This document shows, piece after piece, positions 1 to 8,695 of a stretch of 64,000 nt of DNA (position 1 is its first letter; each line of letters starts with the position of its first letter). The notes under the pieces are model-generated. The model worked only from the letters and a program-made list of their open reading frames with translations. It was not told the DNA's origin and ran no database searches. The position numbers and the translations under genes were made by a program. This stretch comes from Chelativorans intermedius. Lineage in GTDB: Bacteria > Pseudomonadota > Alphaproteobacteria > Rhizobiales > Rhizobiaceae. The stretch spans positions 62,001 through 126,000 of the forward strand of contig NZ_JAODNW010000020.1 in the NCBI RefSeq assembly GCF_025398255.1, written 5' to 3'.

Positions 1-627
1 GCGGAGGAGCTGGAGGCTGCGCCGGCCGACATCGAACTGGTGGACGGCGTGGCGCGCATCGTCGGCACCGACCGCTCGCTGGACTTTGCGGCCATCGCCA
101 AGGCGGCGAAGAACCCGGACGACCTGAAAGGCATCGGCGATTTCCGTCAGGAGGAGCCCACCTATCCCAACGGCACCCACATCTGCGAGGTGGAGATCGA
201 CCCGCAGACCGGCCGCACGGAGATCGTTGCCTATACGGTGGTCGACGATTTCGGCGCCACGGCCAATCCCGTCCTGCTTGCCGGGCAGGTCCATGGCGGC
301 ATCGCGCAGGGGGTGGGCCAGGCGCTGACGGAAGAGGCGATCTATTCCGAGGACGGGCAGCTCATCACCGCCAGTTTCATGGACTACGCCATGCCGCGTG
401 CCGATCTGCTTCCCTTCATCCATTTCGAGACGCGCAACGTGCCCTCCACCACCAATGCACTGGGCATGAAGGGGGCGGGCGAGGCCGGCACCGTGGGCGC
501 CACGCCCGCCGTTCTCAACGCCGTCACCGATGCGCTCTATCGCGCCTATGGCATCTCGCACATCGAGATGCCCACCACGCCGTCGCGCGTGTGGCAGGCG
601 ATTGCCGAGGCTCAGGGCGACCGGTGA
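1..627 (+). CDS. Molybdenum hydroxylase large subunit, C-terminal part (5' end outside window)
   Basis: The frame is open from base 1 to the TGA at 625-627, so only the last 208 residues are present. The sequence matches the C-terminal molybdopterin-binding half of the xanthine dehydrogenase/CO dehydrogenase (CoxL-like) family. Family-like stretches are VDDFGATANP, GQVHGGIAQGVGQAL and GMKGAGEAGTVGA; the Glu of GEAG aligns with the catalytic Glu near the Mo cofactor. Such subunits oxidise small molecules and work with FAD and 2Fe-2S subunits, which would lie to the left. The substrate cannot be told from this piece. Confidence 0.88.
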   Translation, partial: AEELEAAPADIELVDGVARIVGTDRSLDFAAIAKAAKNPDDLKGIGDFRQEEPTYPNGTHICEVEIDPQTGRTEIVAYTVVDDFGATANPVLLAGQVHGGIAQGVGQALTEEAIYSEDGQLITASFMDYAMPRADLLPFIHFETRNVPSTTNALGMKGAGEAGTVGATPAVLNAVTDALYRAYGISHIEMPTTPSRVWQAIAEAQGDR

Positions 628-698
628 GCAGCCTGGCGAAAGAGGACGAAGAAGGCTCCCGGCCGGTGCCCGCGCGCCGGCCGGAAGGATGACGGGCC

Positions 699-1655
699 AT
701 GGCCGTTGCGGCGAGCGATCTTGCCACGCAGGGAAGGCCGCTTTTCGGCATTGCGCTCAAGATCGTCTCGGTGGCTATCTTCGTCGCCATGTCTTCGCTC
801 ATCAAGGCGGCCGGCCCCGTGCCCCCGGGGCAGATCGTCTTCTTCCGTTCCTTTTTCGCCATTTTTCCCATCCTTCTGATGCTCGCCTGGCGGCGGGAGC
901 TGGCGTCGGCCTTCCACACCGCGCGCCCCGTCAGCCACGTCATGCGCGGCCTGGTGGGGGTTACGGCCATGGGGCTCACCTTCTTCGGCCTCACGCGCCT
1001 GCCCCTGCCCGATGCCATCACGCTCAACTATGCCCAGCCGCTGCTGGTCGTCGTCTTCAGCGCGCTGTTCATGGGCGAGGTGGTGCGCCTCTATCGGTGG
1101 AGCGCGGTGTTGGTGGGCTTCGTGGGCGTGGTCATCATCGCCTGGCCCAAGCTTTCCCTGCTCACGGGCGCCGCCGGCCTTGAGGCGGCGCAGGCGGTGG
1201 GCGTCATCGCCGTTTTGTGCGGCGCGGCGGCGTCTGCCGTCGCCATGCTTCTGGTGCGCCGCCTGGTGCAGACGGAGAAGACGGCCACCATCGTGCTGTG
1301 GTTTTCCGTCACGGCGACGGTCGTCTCCCTGTTCACCATACCCTTCGGCTGGGCCTCGCTCAGCGTCTGGCAGTATGCGGCGCTGGTGGGAGCGGGCATC
1401 TGCGGCGGCACGGCGCAGATCCTCATGACCCAGTGCTACCGCTATGCGGAGCTGTCCACCATCGCTCCCTTCGAATACACCTCCATGGTGCTGGCTATCG
1501 TCGTGGGCTATTTCGCCTTCGGCGATCTGCCCACTCTCTACACGCTGGTGGGCGGCCTCATCGTCGTCGGCGCCGGCCTCTTCATCATCTGGCGCGAACG
1601 CCAGCTCGGCCTCCAACGCTCCGCCGCCCGCCGCTTCGTTCCCCCAGGTGGATGA
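699..1655 (+). CDS. DMT-superfamily (EamA) inner-membrane transporter
   Basis: A 318-residue hydrophobic protein with about ten membrane segments arranged as two EamA repeats, the usual drug/metabolite transporter layout and length. The ATG at 699 follows a GGAAGG ribosome site. The first segment holds the family-like pattern of small residues and a Lys (MSSLIKAAGPVPPGQIVFFRS). The substrate is unknown; relatives export amino acids, nucleobases or S-adenosylmethionine. It lies 71 bp after the molybdenum hydroxylase on the same strand. A repeat follows its stop and separates it from the convergent glycosylase. Confidence 0.85.
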   Translation: MAVAASDLATQGRPLFGIALKIVSVAIFVAMSSLIKAAGPVPPGQIVFFRSFFAIFPILLMLAWRRELASAFHTARPVSHVMRGLVGVTAMGLTFFGLTRLPLPDAITLNYAQPLLVVVFSALFMGEVVRLYRWSAVLVGFVGVVIIAWPKLSLLTGAAGLEAAQAVGVIAVLCGAAASAVAMLLVRRLVQTEKTATIVLWFSVTATVVSLFTIPFGWASLSVWQYAALVGAGICGGTAQILMTQCYRYAELSTIAPFEYTSMVLAIVVGYFAFGDLPTLYTLVGGLIVVGAGLFIIWRERQLGLQRSAARRFVPPGG

Positions 1656-1662
1656 TGCAGAG

Positions 1663-1745
1663 ATGGTGAATGGTGAATGGCAAAATGGTGAATGGCGCTT
1701 TCACCATTGACAGAAAATCCATAAAATCCTTCACTATTCACTATT
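1663..1745. repeat. Palindromic short-repeat element between convergent genes
   Basis: Copies of the unit ATGGTGA(A) occur three times (near 1663, 1670 and 1685), then the inverse unit TTCACCATT at 1700-1708, and TTCACTATT-like copies near 1730-1742. The best hairpin is AATGGTGAA (1684-1692) with TTCACCATT (1700-1708). The element fills the gap between two genes that end toward each other, so it may act as a two-way terminator. It resembles short iterated repeats seen in Rhizobiales genomes, but the family name is not known to me. Confidence 0.6.
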
Positions 1746-2556
1746 CCTCCAGCTTAATCCTGATCGCGAGAAAGTCCCGCCATGCCAGCTTCTTGTGCGC
1801 CGGGTTGCGCAGCAGATAGGCGGGGTGCAGCGTCGGCATGGTCGGAATCTGCTGGCCGCCGGCGGTGGTGTGCACGGCCCAGGTGCCGCGCAGGCGCATG
1901 ATGCCCTCCCGCGTGTTGAGCAGGAGCTTGGTGGAGGGGTTGCCCAGCGTCACCAGCACCCTGGGGCGCACGAGCTCGATATGCCGCTCGATGAAGGGGC
2001 GACAGATTTCCGTCTCCAGGGGCGAGGGGTCGCGGTTGCCGGGCGGGCGCCAGGGAATGACGTTGGAGATGTAGGCCGAGCTGCGGTCCCGGCCGATCGC
2101 CGCCAGCATGCGGTCGAGCAGCTTGCCCGAACGGCCCACGAAGGGCAGGCCCTGCAAATCCTCCTCGCGCCCCGGCGCCTCGCCCACCAGCATCAGCTCG
2201 GCCTCGGGGTTGCCATCGGCGAACACCAGGTTCTTGGCGGTGTGCTTCAGGTTGCAGCCATCGAAATCGGCCAGGATCGCCTTCAACTCCTCGATGGAGC
2301 CCGCCTCGCGCGCCAGCGCCCGTGCGCGCGCCGCCTGCGCCTCGTCGGGCACGGCGGCAGGCGGTGCCGGCCGGGGCGGGGCGGGCTCTGCCGCCCTGCG
2401 CGGCGCGGGGGCGGGCGCCGCTCGTTCCAGCGGGTCTTCGCTCTGCGGCCGGGAAAGATGGTCCCGCGCCTCCTCCTCCAGCGCCTCGTCGGCGCCGGCA
2501 TCGGCATAGAAGGAGAGAATGTCGCGCAGCATTCTGGGGTCGCGGATGGCCGTCAT
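1741..2556 (-). CDS. Uracil-DNA glycosylase, family 4-like
   Basis: About 271 residues from the ATG at 2556; an in-frame TTG at 2586 would add ten. Such enzymes remove uracil from DNA at the start of base-excision repair. Visible motifs are the uracil-pocket signature GEAPGREEDLQGLPFVG, SNVIPWRPPGN, the beta-strand VLVTLGNPS and the DNA-intercalating TLHPAYLLR near the C-terminus. The first 80 residues are Ala/Pro/Glu-rich, as in the DNA polymerase-related glycosylases of alphaproteobacteria. Only a few cysteines are visible, so a complete 4Fe-4S ligand set is uncertain. It is divergent from bluB. Confidence 0.88.
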   Translation of the reverse strand: MTAIRDPRMLRDILSFYADAGADEALEEEARDHLSRPQSEDPLERAAPAPAPRRAAEPAPPRPAPPAAVPDEAQAARARALAREAGSIEELKAILADFDGCNLKHTAKNLVFADGNPEAELMLVGEAPGREEDLQGLPFVGRSGKLLDRMLAAIGRDRSSAYISNVIPWRPPGNRDPSPLETEICRPFIERHIELVRPRVLVTLGNPSTKLLLNTREGIMRLRGTWAVHTTAGGQQIPTMPTLHPAYLLRNPAHKKLAWRDFLAIRIKLEE

Positions 2557-2690
2557 GGCGCCAATGTCGTTCGCCGCGCCGCGCAATGCAAGAGAAGAAC
2601 ACAGCCGGGGACGGACGGAATTTCGTGCTTTGCCGCAGTCCCGCCGGGCGGCTATTCGATGGTGCGGCCCCCGTGCGAGGAAATGAAACG

Positions 2691-3371
2691 ATGAGCGAGG
2701 CAGAACCGTCCCTCTCCGTGCCCGACCCGGCGCCCCGACCGCCGGTCTTCGATGCGGCGTTCCGGCAGGCGCTCGAAGCGCTGTTCGTCTGGCGGCGCGA
2801 CGTGCGCCGTTTCTGCCCGGATCCGTTGCCTCCGGGGCTTCTGGAGCGCCTTCTCGATCTCGCCTGCCTCGCCCCTTCCGTGGGGCTCAGCCAGCCCTGG
2901 CGATTTGTGGTCGTGGAAAGCCCCGAGCGCCGCGCCGGCATCCGCGCGAATTTCGAGCGCTGCAACGCCGAGGCGCTGGCCGCCCAGCCCGGCGAGCGCG
3001 CCGGCCTCTATGCACGTCTCAAGCTTGCGGGGCTCGATGAAGCGCCTTCGCATCTCGCCGTCTTCGCCGACCGCACCAGCGCCCGGGGCCATGGCCTGGG
3101 CCGGCGCACCATGCCTGAGACGAGCGAGTATTCCGCGGTGATGGCCATCCACACGCTGTGGCTTCTGGCGCGCGCCCATGGCGTGGGCCTCGGCTGGGTT
3201 TCGATCCTGGAGCCGCAGGCCGTGAAGGCCACGCTCGACGTGCCGCCGGCATGGACCTTCATCGGCTATCTCTGCCTCGGCTATCCCGCCGCGCAGGATA
3301 GCGTTCCGGCGCTTGAGCGGGCCGGCTGGGAGCGGCGGACACCTGCCGGTGCCTTCCGCCTGCTGCGCTAG
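2691..3371 (+). CDS. bluB: 5,6-dimethylbenzimidazole synthase
   Basis: 226 residues from the ATG at 2691. BluB is a nitroreductase-fold flavoenzyme that splits FMN with oxygen to make the lower ligand of vitamin B12. Family features include WRRDVRRFCPDPLP at the N-terminus, LAPSVGLSQPWRFV (FMN contact), ETSEYSAVMAIHTLWL and HGVGLGWVSIL. The length fits the family. No cobalamin riboswitch is visible in the 134 bp upstream and no other cobalamin gene is near. Its stop codon overlaps the first bases of the intergenic repeat at 3369. Confidence 0.9.
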   Translation: MSEAEPSLSVPDPAPRPPVFDAAFRQALEALFVWRRDVRRFCPDPLPPGLLERLLDLACLAPSVGLSQPWRFVVVESPERRAGIRANFERCNAEALAAQPGERAGLYARLKLAGLDEAPSHLAVFADRTSARGHGLGRRTMPETSEYSAVMAIHTLWLLARAHGVGLGWVSILEPQAVKATLDVPPAWTFIGYLCLGYPAAQDSVPALERAGWERRTPAGAFRLLR

Positions 3372-3465
3372 ACCGGTTCATTGTTTCAACGAAACGTTGA
3401 TCCGGTCCATCTATTTGTTTTTGCGGCATTTGTGCGACGCCAGATGATTCCATCTGGCTGCAAAA
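3369..3465. repeat. Double-hairpin intergenic repeat, copy 1
   Basis: A 97-bp element nearly identical to the one at 26992-27091. The first part is an inverted repeat with outer arms GACCGG/CCGGTC and inner arms GTTTC/GAAAC. The second part holds CCAGATG-ATT-CATCTGG. It starts on the stop codon of bluB, so it can form RNA structure at the end of that transcript. The rest of the gap to 3738 holds no convincing gene apart from the palindrome at 3606. Confidence 0.75.
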
Positions 3466-3605
3466 TGCTGTAGAGGCCGGTCGCGCCGCCTGCCCATCCC
3501 GATGCCGAAGCGTTACGCGCCGCCCGCCCGATCCCCCCTTCGGCGGGTTGTAGCGGCGCGGTCTCCATGGGCTTGGCGCAGCAGGCGCTTGCTCATGATA
3601 TAACT

Positions 3606-3615
3606 TTTACGTAAA
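3606..3615. promoter_or_regulatory. Palindrome TTTACGTAAA upstream of ETF-QO
   Basis: A perfect 10-bp palindrome in an AT-rich pocket about 125 bp before the ETF-QO start. Its ACGT core with flanking A/T resembles operators of regulators of acyl-CoA and branched-chain catabolism, and similar palindromes occur at 18464 and 25435 in this window. A regulatory role is inferred, not shown. Confidence 0.35.
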
Positions 3616-3738
3616 GGTAATAAAAACACCTGCGCTGCGCTGCTCCGCCCGCTGCCGATAGCGGTTTCGCCCCCAGGCGTGATGCGCTATAGGCGGGCCG
3701 GAAGAAAGGCAGCCGCCGGCCACCCGTGGAGGACATGA

Positions 3739-5421
3739 ATGAGCGAACGAGAGAGCATGGAGTTCGATGTCGTGATCGTCGGCGCAGGGCCGGCGGGGCT
3801 TGCGGCGTCGATCAGGCTGAAGCAGCTCAACCCGGAGCTTTCCGTCGTGGTCCTCGAAAAGGGTGGCGAGGTCGGCGCCCACATCCTCTCCGGCGCGGTG
3901 GTCGATCCCATCGGCATCGACCGGCTTCTGCCCGGCTGGCGCGAGGAGGAGGGCCATCCCTTCCGCACCGAGGTGAAGGACGACCGTTTCCTGCTGCTCG
4001 GGCCGGCCGGCGCCTTCCGCCTGCCCAATTTCCTCATACCGCCGCTTATGAACAACCACGGCAACTACATTGTCTCGCTGGGCAATGTGTGCCGCTGGCT
4101 GGCGGAGAAGGCCGAGGCGCTGGGTGTGGAGATCTATCCGGGCTTCGCGGCGGCGGAAGTGCTCTACAACGAGGCCGGTGCGGTGATCGGCGTTGCCACC
4201 GGTGACATGGGAGTAGAGCGCGACGGCTCCCGCGGCCCCTCCTATCAGCCGGGCATGGAGCTGATCGGCAAATATGTGATGATCGGCGAGGGCGCGCGCG
4301 GTTCCCTCGCCAAGCAGCTCATCGCCCGCTATGGCCTGGACGTGGGCCGCGAGCCGCAGAAATTCGGCATCGGCCTGAAGGAGCTGTGGGAGGTGAAGCC
4401 GGAGAAGCACAGGCCCGGCCTCGTGCAGCACAGCTTCGGCTGGCCGCTCGATTCCAGGACCGGCGGCGGCTCCTTCCTGTATCATTTCGACGACAATCTG
4501 GTGGCCGTCGGATTCGTTGTCCATCTGAACTACAGGAATCCCTATCTCTCCCCCTTCGAGGAGTTTCAGCGCTTCAAGACGCATCCCGCCATTCGCGAGA
4601 CCTTCGAGGGCGGCAAGCGCCTGTGCTATGGAGCCCGCGCCATCACCGAGGGCGGCTTCCAGTCGGTGCCGAAGATGGCTTTCCCGGGTGGTGTGCTGAT
4701 GGGCTGTTCGGCGGGCCTCGTCAACGTGCCGCGCATCAAGGGTTCGCACAATGCGGTGCTCTCGGGCATCCTGGCCGCCGAGCATGTGGCCGAGGCGATC
4801 GCCGCCGGCCGTGCCCATGACGAGCTGACCGCCTATGAGGAAGCCTGGCGCACCTCCGAGATCGGCAGGGACCTGAAGAAGGTGCGCAACGTCAAGCCGC
4901 TGTGGTCGCGGCTGGGCACGTGGGCCGGCGTGGCCGCGGGCGGCTTCGACATGTGGATGAACACGCTGTTCGGCTTCTCCCCCTTCGGCACGCTGGGCCA
5001 CGGCAAGCCGGATTCGCAGGCTCTGGAGCCGGCGGACAAGCACAGGCCCATCGACTATCCCAAGCCAGACGGTGTGCTCACCTTCGACCGCCTGTCCTCG
5101 GTGTTCCTGTCCAACACCAACCATGAGGAAAACCAGCCGGTTCACCTGCAGGTGAAGGACATGGATCTGCAGAAGCGCTCGGAATTCGCCGTCTTCGCCG
5201 GCCCGTCCGCGCGCTACTGCCCCGCCGGCGTCTATGAGTGGGTGGATGCCGATGGCAACGCGCTCGCCGGCCATGCGGTGCGCGACAATCTCGACGCCCG
5301 CTTCGTCATCAACGCGCAGAACTGCGTGCACTGCAAGACCTGCGACATCAAGGACCCGAACCAGAACATCAACTGGGTGCCGCCGCAGGGCGGCGAGGGG
5401 CCGGTCTATCAGAACATGTGA
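3739..5421 (+). CDS. Electron transfer flavoprotein-ubiquinone oxidoreductase
   Basis: 560 residues, the normal family length; the ATG follows GGAGG by six bases. The enzyme passes electrons from reduced ETF, loaded by acyl-CoA dehydrogenases, to ubiquinone at the inner membrane. The N-terminus has the FAD dinucleotide fold FDVVIVGAGPAGLAASIRL. The C-terminus carries a ferredoxin-like 4Fe-4S site with cysteines in YCPAGVYEW and in NCVHCKTCDIKDPNQN. It would serve the isovaleryl-CoA dehydrogenase at 23.6 kb among others. Its last 13 bases overlap the 3' end of the convergent EEP-family gene. Confidence 0.95.
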   Translation: MSERESMEFDVVIVGAGPAGLAASIRLKQLNPELSVVVLEKGGEVGAHILSGAVVDPIGIDRLLPGWREEEGHPFRTEVKDDRFLLLGPAGAFRLPNFLIPPLMNNHGNYIVSLGNVCRWLAEKAEALGVEIYPGFAAAEVLYNEAGAVIGVATGDMGVERDGSRGPSYQPGMELIGKYVMIGEGARGSLAKQLIARYGLDVGREPQKFGIGLKELWEVKPEKHRPGLVQHSFGWPLDSRTGGGSFLYHFDDNLVAVGFVVHLNYRNPYLSPFEEFQRFKTHPAIRETFEGGKRLCYGARAITEGGFQSVPKMAFPGGVLMGCSAGLVNVPRIKGSHNAVLSGILAAEHVAEAIAAGRAHDELTAYEEAWRTSEIGRDLKKVRNVKPLWSRLGTWAGVAAGGFDMWMNTLFGFSPFGTLGHGKPDSQALEPADKHRPIDYPKPDGVLTFDRLSSVFLSNTNHEENQPVHLQVKDMDLQKRSEFAVFAGPSARYCPAGVYEWVDADGNALAGHAVRDNLDARFVINAQNCVHCKTCDIKDPNQNINWVPPQGGEGPVYQNM

Positions 5422-6422
5422 GCCTGCGGCGCAGGCCCGGCCTGCGCCTGCATCACCATCGGTTCCCCTTCCGCAGGCTCCACGGAAAAATCCAGCAGCA
5501 CCGGCAGGTGGTCCGAGCCTGCATCCTCCAGCCGCGTGGTGGAAAGCGGCACGATGCGCCCCTTCACCAGCACGTTGTCGATGGGCAGGCCGGCTCGGCG
5601 CCTCAGCGCATCGGGCAGCGGCAGGGCGAGCCATGTCGGCCCGATCTGCGTGAGGATGTCGAGCCCGCCGGCCGTTGCCAGGTCGCGCACCGTCCGGCTC
5701 CACGGAACGGCGTTCAGATCGCCCGCCAGGATGGCCGTATGGCCCAGCCGCCCGGCCAGCACCCGCATCACCTCCTGCGTCTGCCATGGCTGCGAGAAGG
5801 GCCAGGGCCAACCCAGATGCAGCGCCGCCACATCCACCGCCGCCCCGCCGAAATTCACCGTGACGACCGCCAGCGAGCCCCGGTCGAAGCAGCCCGCCGT
5901 CGCCGGGTGCAGGAACGGCCTTCGCGACAGGATCGCCACCCCGCCGATGGGCGAAGGCGGCGGGCAGACGATGCGATGCGGGTAGGCATCCGAGATGCTC
6001 TCCAGATGCGGCAGCCACGCCTGGGAGACCTCGTTGAGCGTCACCACATCCGGCTGGGCGCGCCCGATCAGGGAAAGCACGTTCTTCGGCGTGGCGTTGT
6101 CGTAGCGCAGGTTGAGCTGCATCAGCTTGTAGCGCGCCGCCGCCGGCTCACCCTGGGCCTGCACCGTGCTGTCGGGCAGGCTCGTCACCGAGAGGATGGC
6201 AGCGGCGGCCAGAACCATGGCCGAAAGCCCGATCCCTCGCCACCCCCGGCGGAAGAGAAGGGGCAGCGCCAGCACGATCACGAGCCCGGCCAGATGCACG
6301 CGGAAATGCGAGAAGGAGTCGAAAGCCGCGTGCACACCGCCCCAGTACCCCGCCACCAGCGGCACGGTCATGAGCGTGGCGGCGAGAGCCAGCAGCGGGG
6401 AGGAAAGACGTCGATCCGGCAT
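5409..6422 (-). CDS. Membrane-anchored endonuclease/exonuclease/phosphatase-family protein
   Basis: 337 residues. About three hydrophobic segments occupy the first 100 residues. An EEP-fold domain follows, with QLNLRYDNATP, VVTLNEVSQ (metal-binding Glu), LAGDLNAVPWS (Asp/Asn) and GSDHLPVLLDF (catalytic Asp-His). This fold hydrolyses phosphodiester or phosphomonoester bonds in a metal-dependent way; the substrate is unknown. With N-terminal membrane helices the domain probably lies in the periplasm, as in YafD-like proteins. It is convergent with ETF-QO. Confidence 0.85.
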   Translation of the reverse strand: MPDRRLSSPLLALAATLMTVPLVAGYWGGVHAAFDSFSHFRVHLAGLVIVLALPLLFRRGWRGIGLSAMVLAAAAILSVTSLPDSTVQAQGEPAAARYKLMQLNLRYDNATPKNVLSLIGRAQPDVVTLNEVSQAWLPHLESISDAYPHRIVCPPPSPIGGVAILSRRPFLHPATAGCFDRGSLAVVTVNFGGAAVDVAALHLGWPWPFSQPWQTQEVMRVLAGRLGHTAILAGDLNAVPWSRTVRDLATAGGLDILTQIGPTWLALPLPDALRRRAGLPIDNVLVKGRIVPLSTTRLEDAGSDHLPVLLDFSVEPAEGEPMVMQAQAGPAPQAHMF

Positions 6423-6796
6423 GTTGCGCTTCTTAACGGTTCAATTGCGGCGGGAACAAGGTTTGCCGCGGCAAAGCCCCGCCAGGGCGGCGTGCAGAAC
6501 ACGTCAAACCGACTTCTGGCACGACCGCGATGACGGGTCGGGACCGGAACCACGGGGACAGAATCCGCACCGCGCAGAATTTTCCTCCCCGCCAACCCGT
6601 TGTGTCCATTCCCTATTCGCTATCCGCGCCACGAAAGCCCGGAGCCATAGCGCAGGGCCGTTGAGCGTGCCACACAACGAAGAGAAAGGTGCGATCAACG
6701 CGCCCCGTTTCCCAGGTCCCTTACCAAAGGCCGGGCGGCGAAAGCCGGGCGCGGCGCGGATGGCGCGCGGGCGCCGCCCGGGAAAAGGAGGAGTGC
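6423..6796. other. Intergenic gap without recognised gene
   Basis: 374 bp between the start of the EEP-family gene and the stop of AMP nucleosidase, both on the minus strand. Open frames here are short and lack family resemblance. Bases near 6603-6640 (CATTCCCTATTCGCTATCC) resemble a decayed copy of the short repeat seen at 1663-1745. No promoter is clear. Confidence 0.5.
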
Positions 6797-8293
6797 CTAT
6801 TGAAACGCCGTCTCCGAGAAGCTGCGCAGCTTGCGCGAATGCAGCCTCTCCGGCGGCATGGCGGCCAGCTTTTCCACCGCGCGGATGCCGATCTTCAGGT
6901 GCTGGGCCACCTGGCGCTTGTAGAAATCGGTCGCCATGCCCGGCAGCTTCAGCTCCCCATGCAGCGGCTTGTCGGACACGCACAGAAGCGTGCCATAGGG
7001 CACGCGGAAGCGGAAACCATTGGCGGCGATGGTGGCCGACTCCATGTCGAGCGCGATTGCCCGCGACTGCGAAAGCCGCTGCACGGGCCCGCGCTGGTCG
7101 CGCAGCTCCCAGTTGCGGTTGTCGATGGTCGCCACGGTGCCGGTGCGCATGATGCGCTTGAGTTCATAGCCCGAAAGCCCGGTGATCTCCGCCACCGCCT
7201 CCTGCAGCGCCACCTGCACCTCGGCAAGAGCGGGCAGCGGCACCCACACCGGCAGGTCGTCGTCCAGCACGTGGTCTTCGCGCACATAGGCATGGGCCAG
7301 CACATAGTCGCCCAGCGCCTGGGTGTGGCGCAGCCCGGCGCAGTGGCCGAGCATCAGCCACGCATGGGGGCGCAGCACCGCGATGTGGTCGGTGATCGTC
7401 TTGGCGTTGGAGGGGCCGACGCCGATATTGACCATGGTGATGCCGGAATGGTCGCTCTTCTTCAGGTGAAAGGCCGGCATCTGGGGCAGGCGCTGGGGCC
7501 CGGCCTGCGGCGTGTCCTCGCCGGGCCGGGTGATCACGTTGCCCGGTTCTACGAACGCCTCGTAACCCCGGCCGCCCTCCGCCATCGCCGCGCGCGCGAA
7601 GGCGCAGAACTCGTCGATGTAGAACTGGTAGTTGGTGAACAGCACGAAGTTCTGGAAGTGCTCTGGCGCCGTGGCCGTGTAATGGGACAGCCGGTGCAGC
7701 GAATAGTCCATGCGCGGTGCGGTGAAGGGCGCCAGCGGCAGCGGCTCGCCCGGCCCCGTCTCGTAGGTGCCGTTGACGATGTCGTCGTCCATGGTGCTCA
7801 GGTCCGGCACGTCGAACAGGTCGCGCAGCGGCCGCTGCAGCCGGTCGGGAAGCGAGGCTTCCACATAGGTGTCTTTCAGGAAGGCGAAGTGCAGCGGGAT
7901 CGGCGTTTCCGACTCGGCGACCGTTACCTCCACCCCGTGGTTGCGGATGATGAGGCCGAGCTGCTCGCAGAGATAGGTGTCGAAGAGGTCGGGCCGCGTG
8001 ATGGTGGTGGCGTAGGTTCCCGGCGCCGGCACGTGGCCAAAGGCCAGCCGCGTGTCGATCTGGGCGAAGGAGGAGGTCGAGACGCTCACCTCGGGATAGA
8101 AGGCGCGGTAGCGCCGGTCGCTTGCGCCGGTGGCCGTCACATGGGCGAACGCCTCGCGCAGGAAGGCGGTGTTGCGCGCATAGATGGCCTTCAGCGCCTC
8201 CACGGCTTCGCGCGCGTCGCTGAAGCGCCACCGTGCCGCGGGCTCCGGGCTCGAAATGGTTTCAATGGGTTGAGGATAGATTCGCTTGTCCAT
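6797..8293 (-). CDS. amn: AMP nucleosidase
   Basis: 498 residues, the full family length. The enzyme cleaves AMP to adenine and ribose 5-phosphate and so tunes adenylate pools. The N-terminal regulatory domain is followed by a nucleoside-phosphorylase-fold domain with GITMVNIGVGPSNAKTITDH, LRPHAWLMLGHCAGLR and the C-terminal MESATIAANGFRFRVPYGTL. The ATG at 8293 is clear. It appears monocistronic; the flanking genes are unrelated in function. Confidence 0.95.
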   Translation of the reverse strand: MDKRIYPQPIETISSPEPAARWRFSDAREAVEALKAIYARNTAFLREAFAHVTATGASDRRYRAFYPEVSVSTSSFAQIDTRLAFGHVPAPGTYATTITRPDLFDTYLCEQLGLIIRNHGVEVTVAESETPIPLHFAFLKDTYVEASLPDRLQRPLRDLFDVPDLSTMDDDIVNGTYETGPGEPLPLAPFTAPRMDYSLHRLSHYTATAPEHFQNFVLFTNYQFYIDEFCAFARAAMAEGGRGYEAFVEPGNVITRPGEDTPQAGPQRLPQMPAFHLKKSDHSGITMVNIGVGPSNAKTITDHIAVLRPHAWLMLGHCAGLRHTQALGDYVLAHAYVREDHVLDDDLPVWVPLPALAEVQVALQEAVAEITGLSGYELKRIMRTGTVATIDNRNWELRDQRGPVQRLSQSRAIALDMESATIAANGFRFRVPYGTLLCVSDKPLHGELKLPGMATDFYKRQVAQHLKIGIRAVEKLAAMPPERLHSRKLRSFSETAFQ

Positions 8294-8339
8294 AACCCAT
8301 TATAGGTGTTTCCCGTGGCAGTTTCGAGACGCCATCGCT

Positions 8340-8528
8340 TCACCGTGTGTAGCCGGTGGAAATGGTGTTGCCGAAGGCGCCCGCCGGCGGGGTGGAGAGG
8401 CTGCGCTGGTCTCTGTCGAGATGCGTCAGCCCCGCCGCCATCAGCGGCAGCGCCATGAGGCCCGCGAGGATGAGGGCGCGCGGCGCGGCGGCCAGAAGGG
8501 ATGTGGCGAGGGTTCTTGCGGTAAGCAT
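8340..8528 (-). CDS. Small putative membrane or secreted protein
   Basis: 62 residues with a hydrophobic stretch (LILAGLMALPLMAAGLTHL) after a basic start, then a polar tail. The ATG follows GGAG by seven bases, which supports translation. No family is recognised. It lies alone in a 400-bp gap upstream of amn and divergent from the GST gene. It could also be a chance frame in GC-rich DNA. Confidence 0.4.
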   Translation of the reverse strand: MLTARTLATSLLAAAPRALILAGLMALPLMAAGLTHLDRDQRSLSTPPAGAFGNTISTGYTR

Positions 8529-8695
8529 GGCACGACTCCGCTTGCGTTTCTTCCGCGAAGGTGCCTGCCCGGCCCTGAACCGGCGCTGAGAGGGCTGTTC
8601 ACACAGTGTTCAACATTATTGACGCGTGCTGACGATTGAATGCCGCTTCCCCACAGCCTACCTGCCTTGCGGATTTGCCAACCGTGGAGAAGCCC

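Noticed and set aside
2557-2690. Cobalamin riboswitch before bluB
   Set aside because: The gap is only 134 bp and no B12-box-like core or the needed stems are visible.
3607-6018. Open frame of 803 codons opposite ETF-QO and the EEP-family gene
   Set aside because: It overlaps two well-supported genes and shows no family resemblance.
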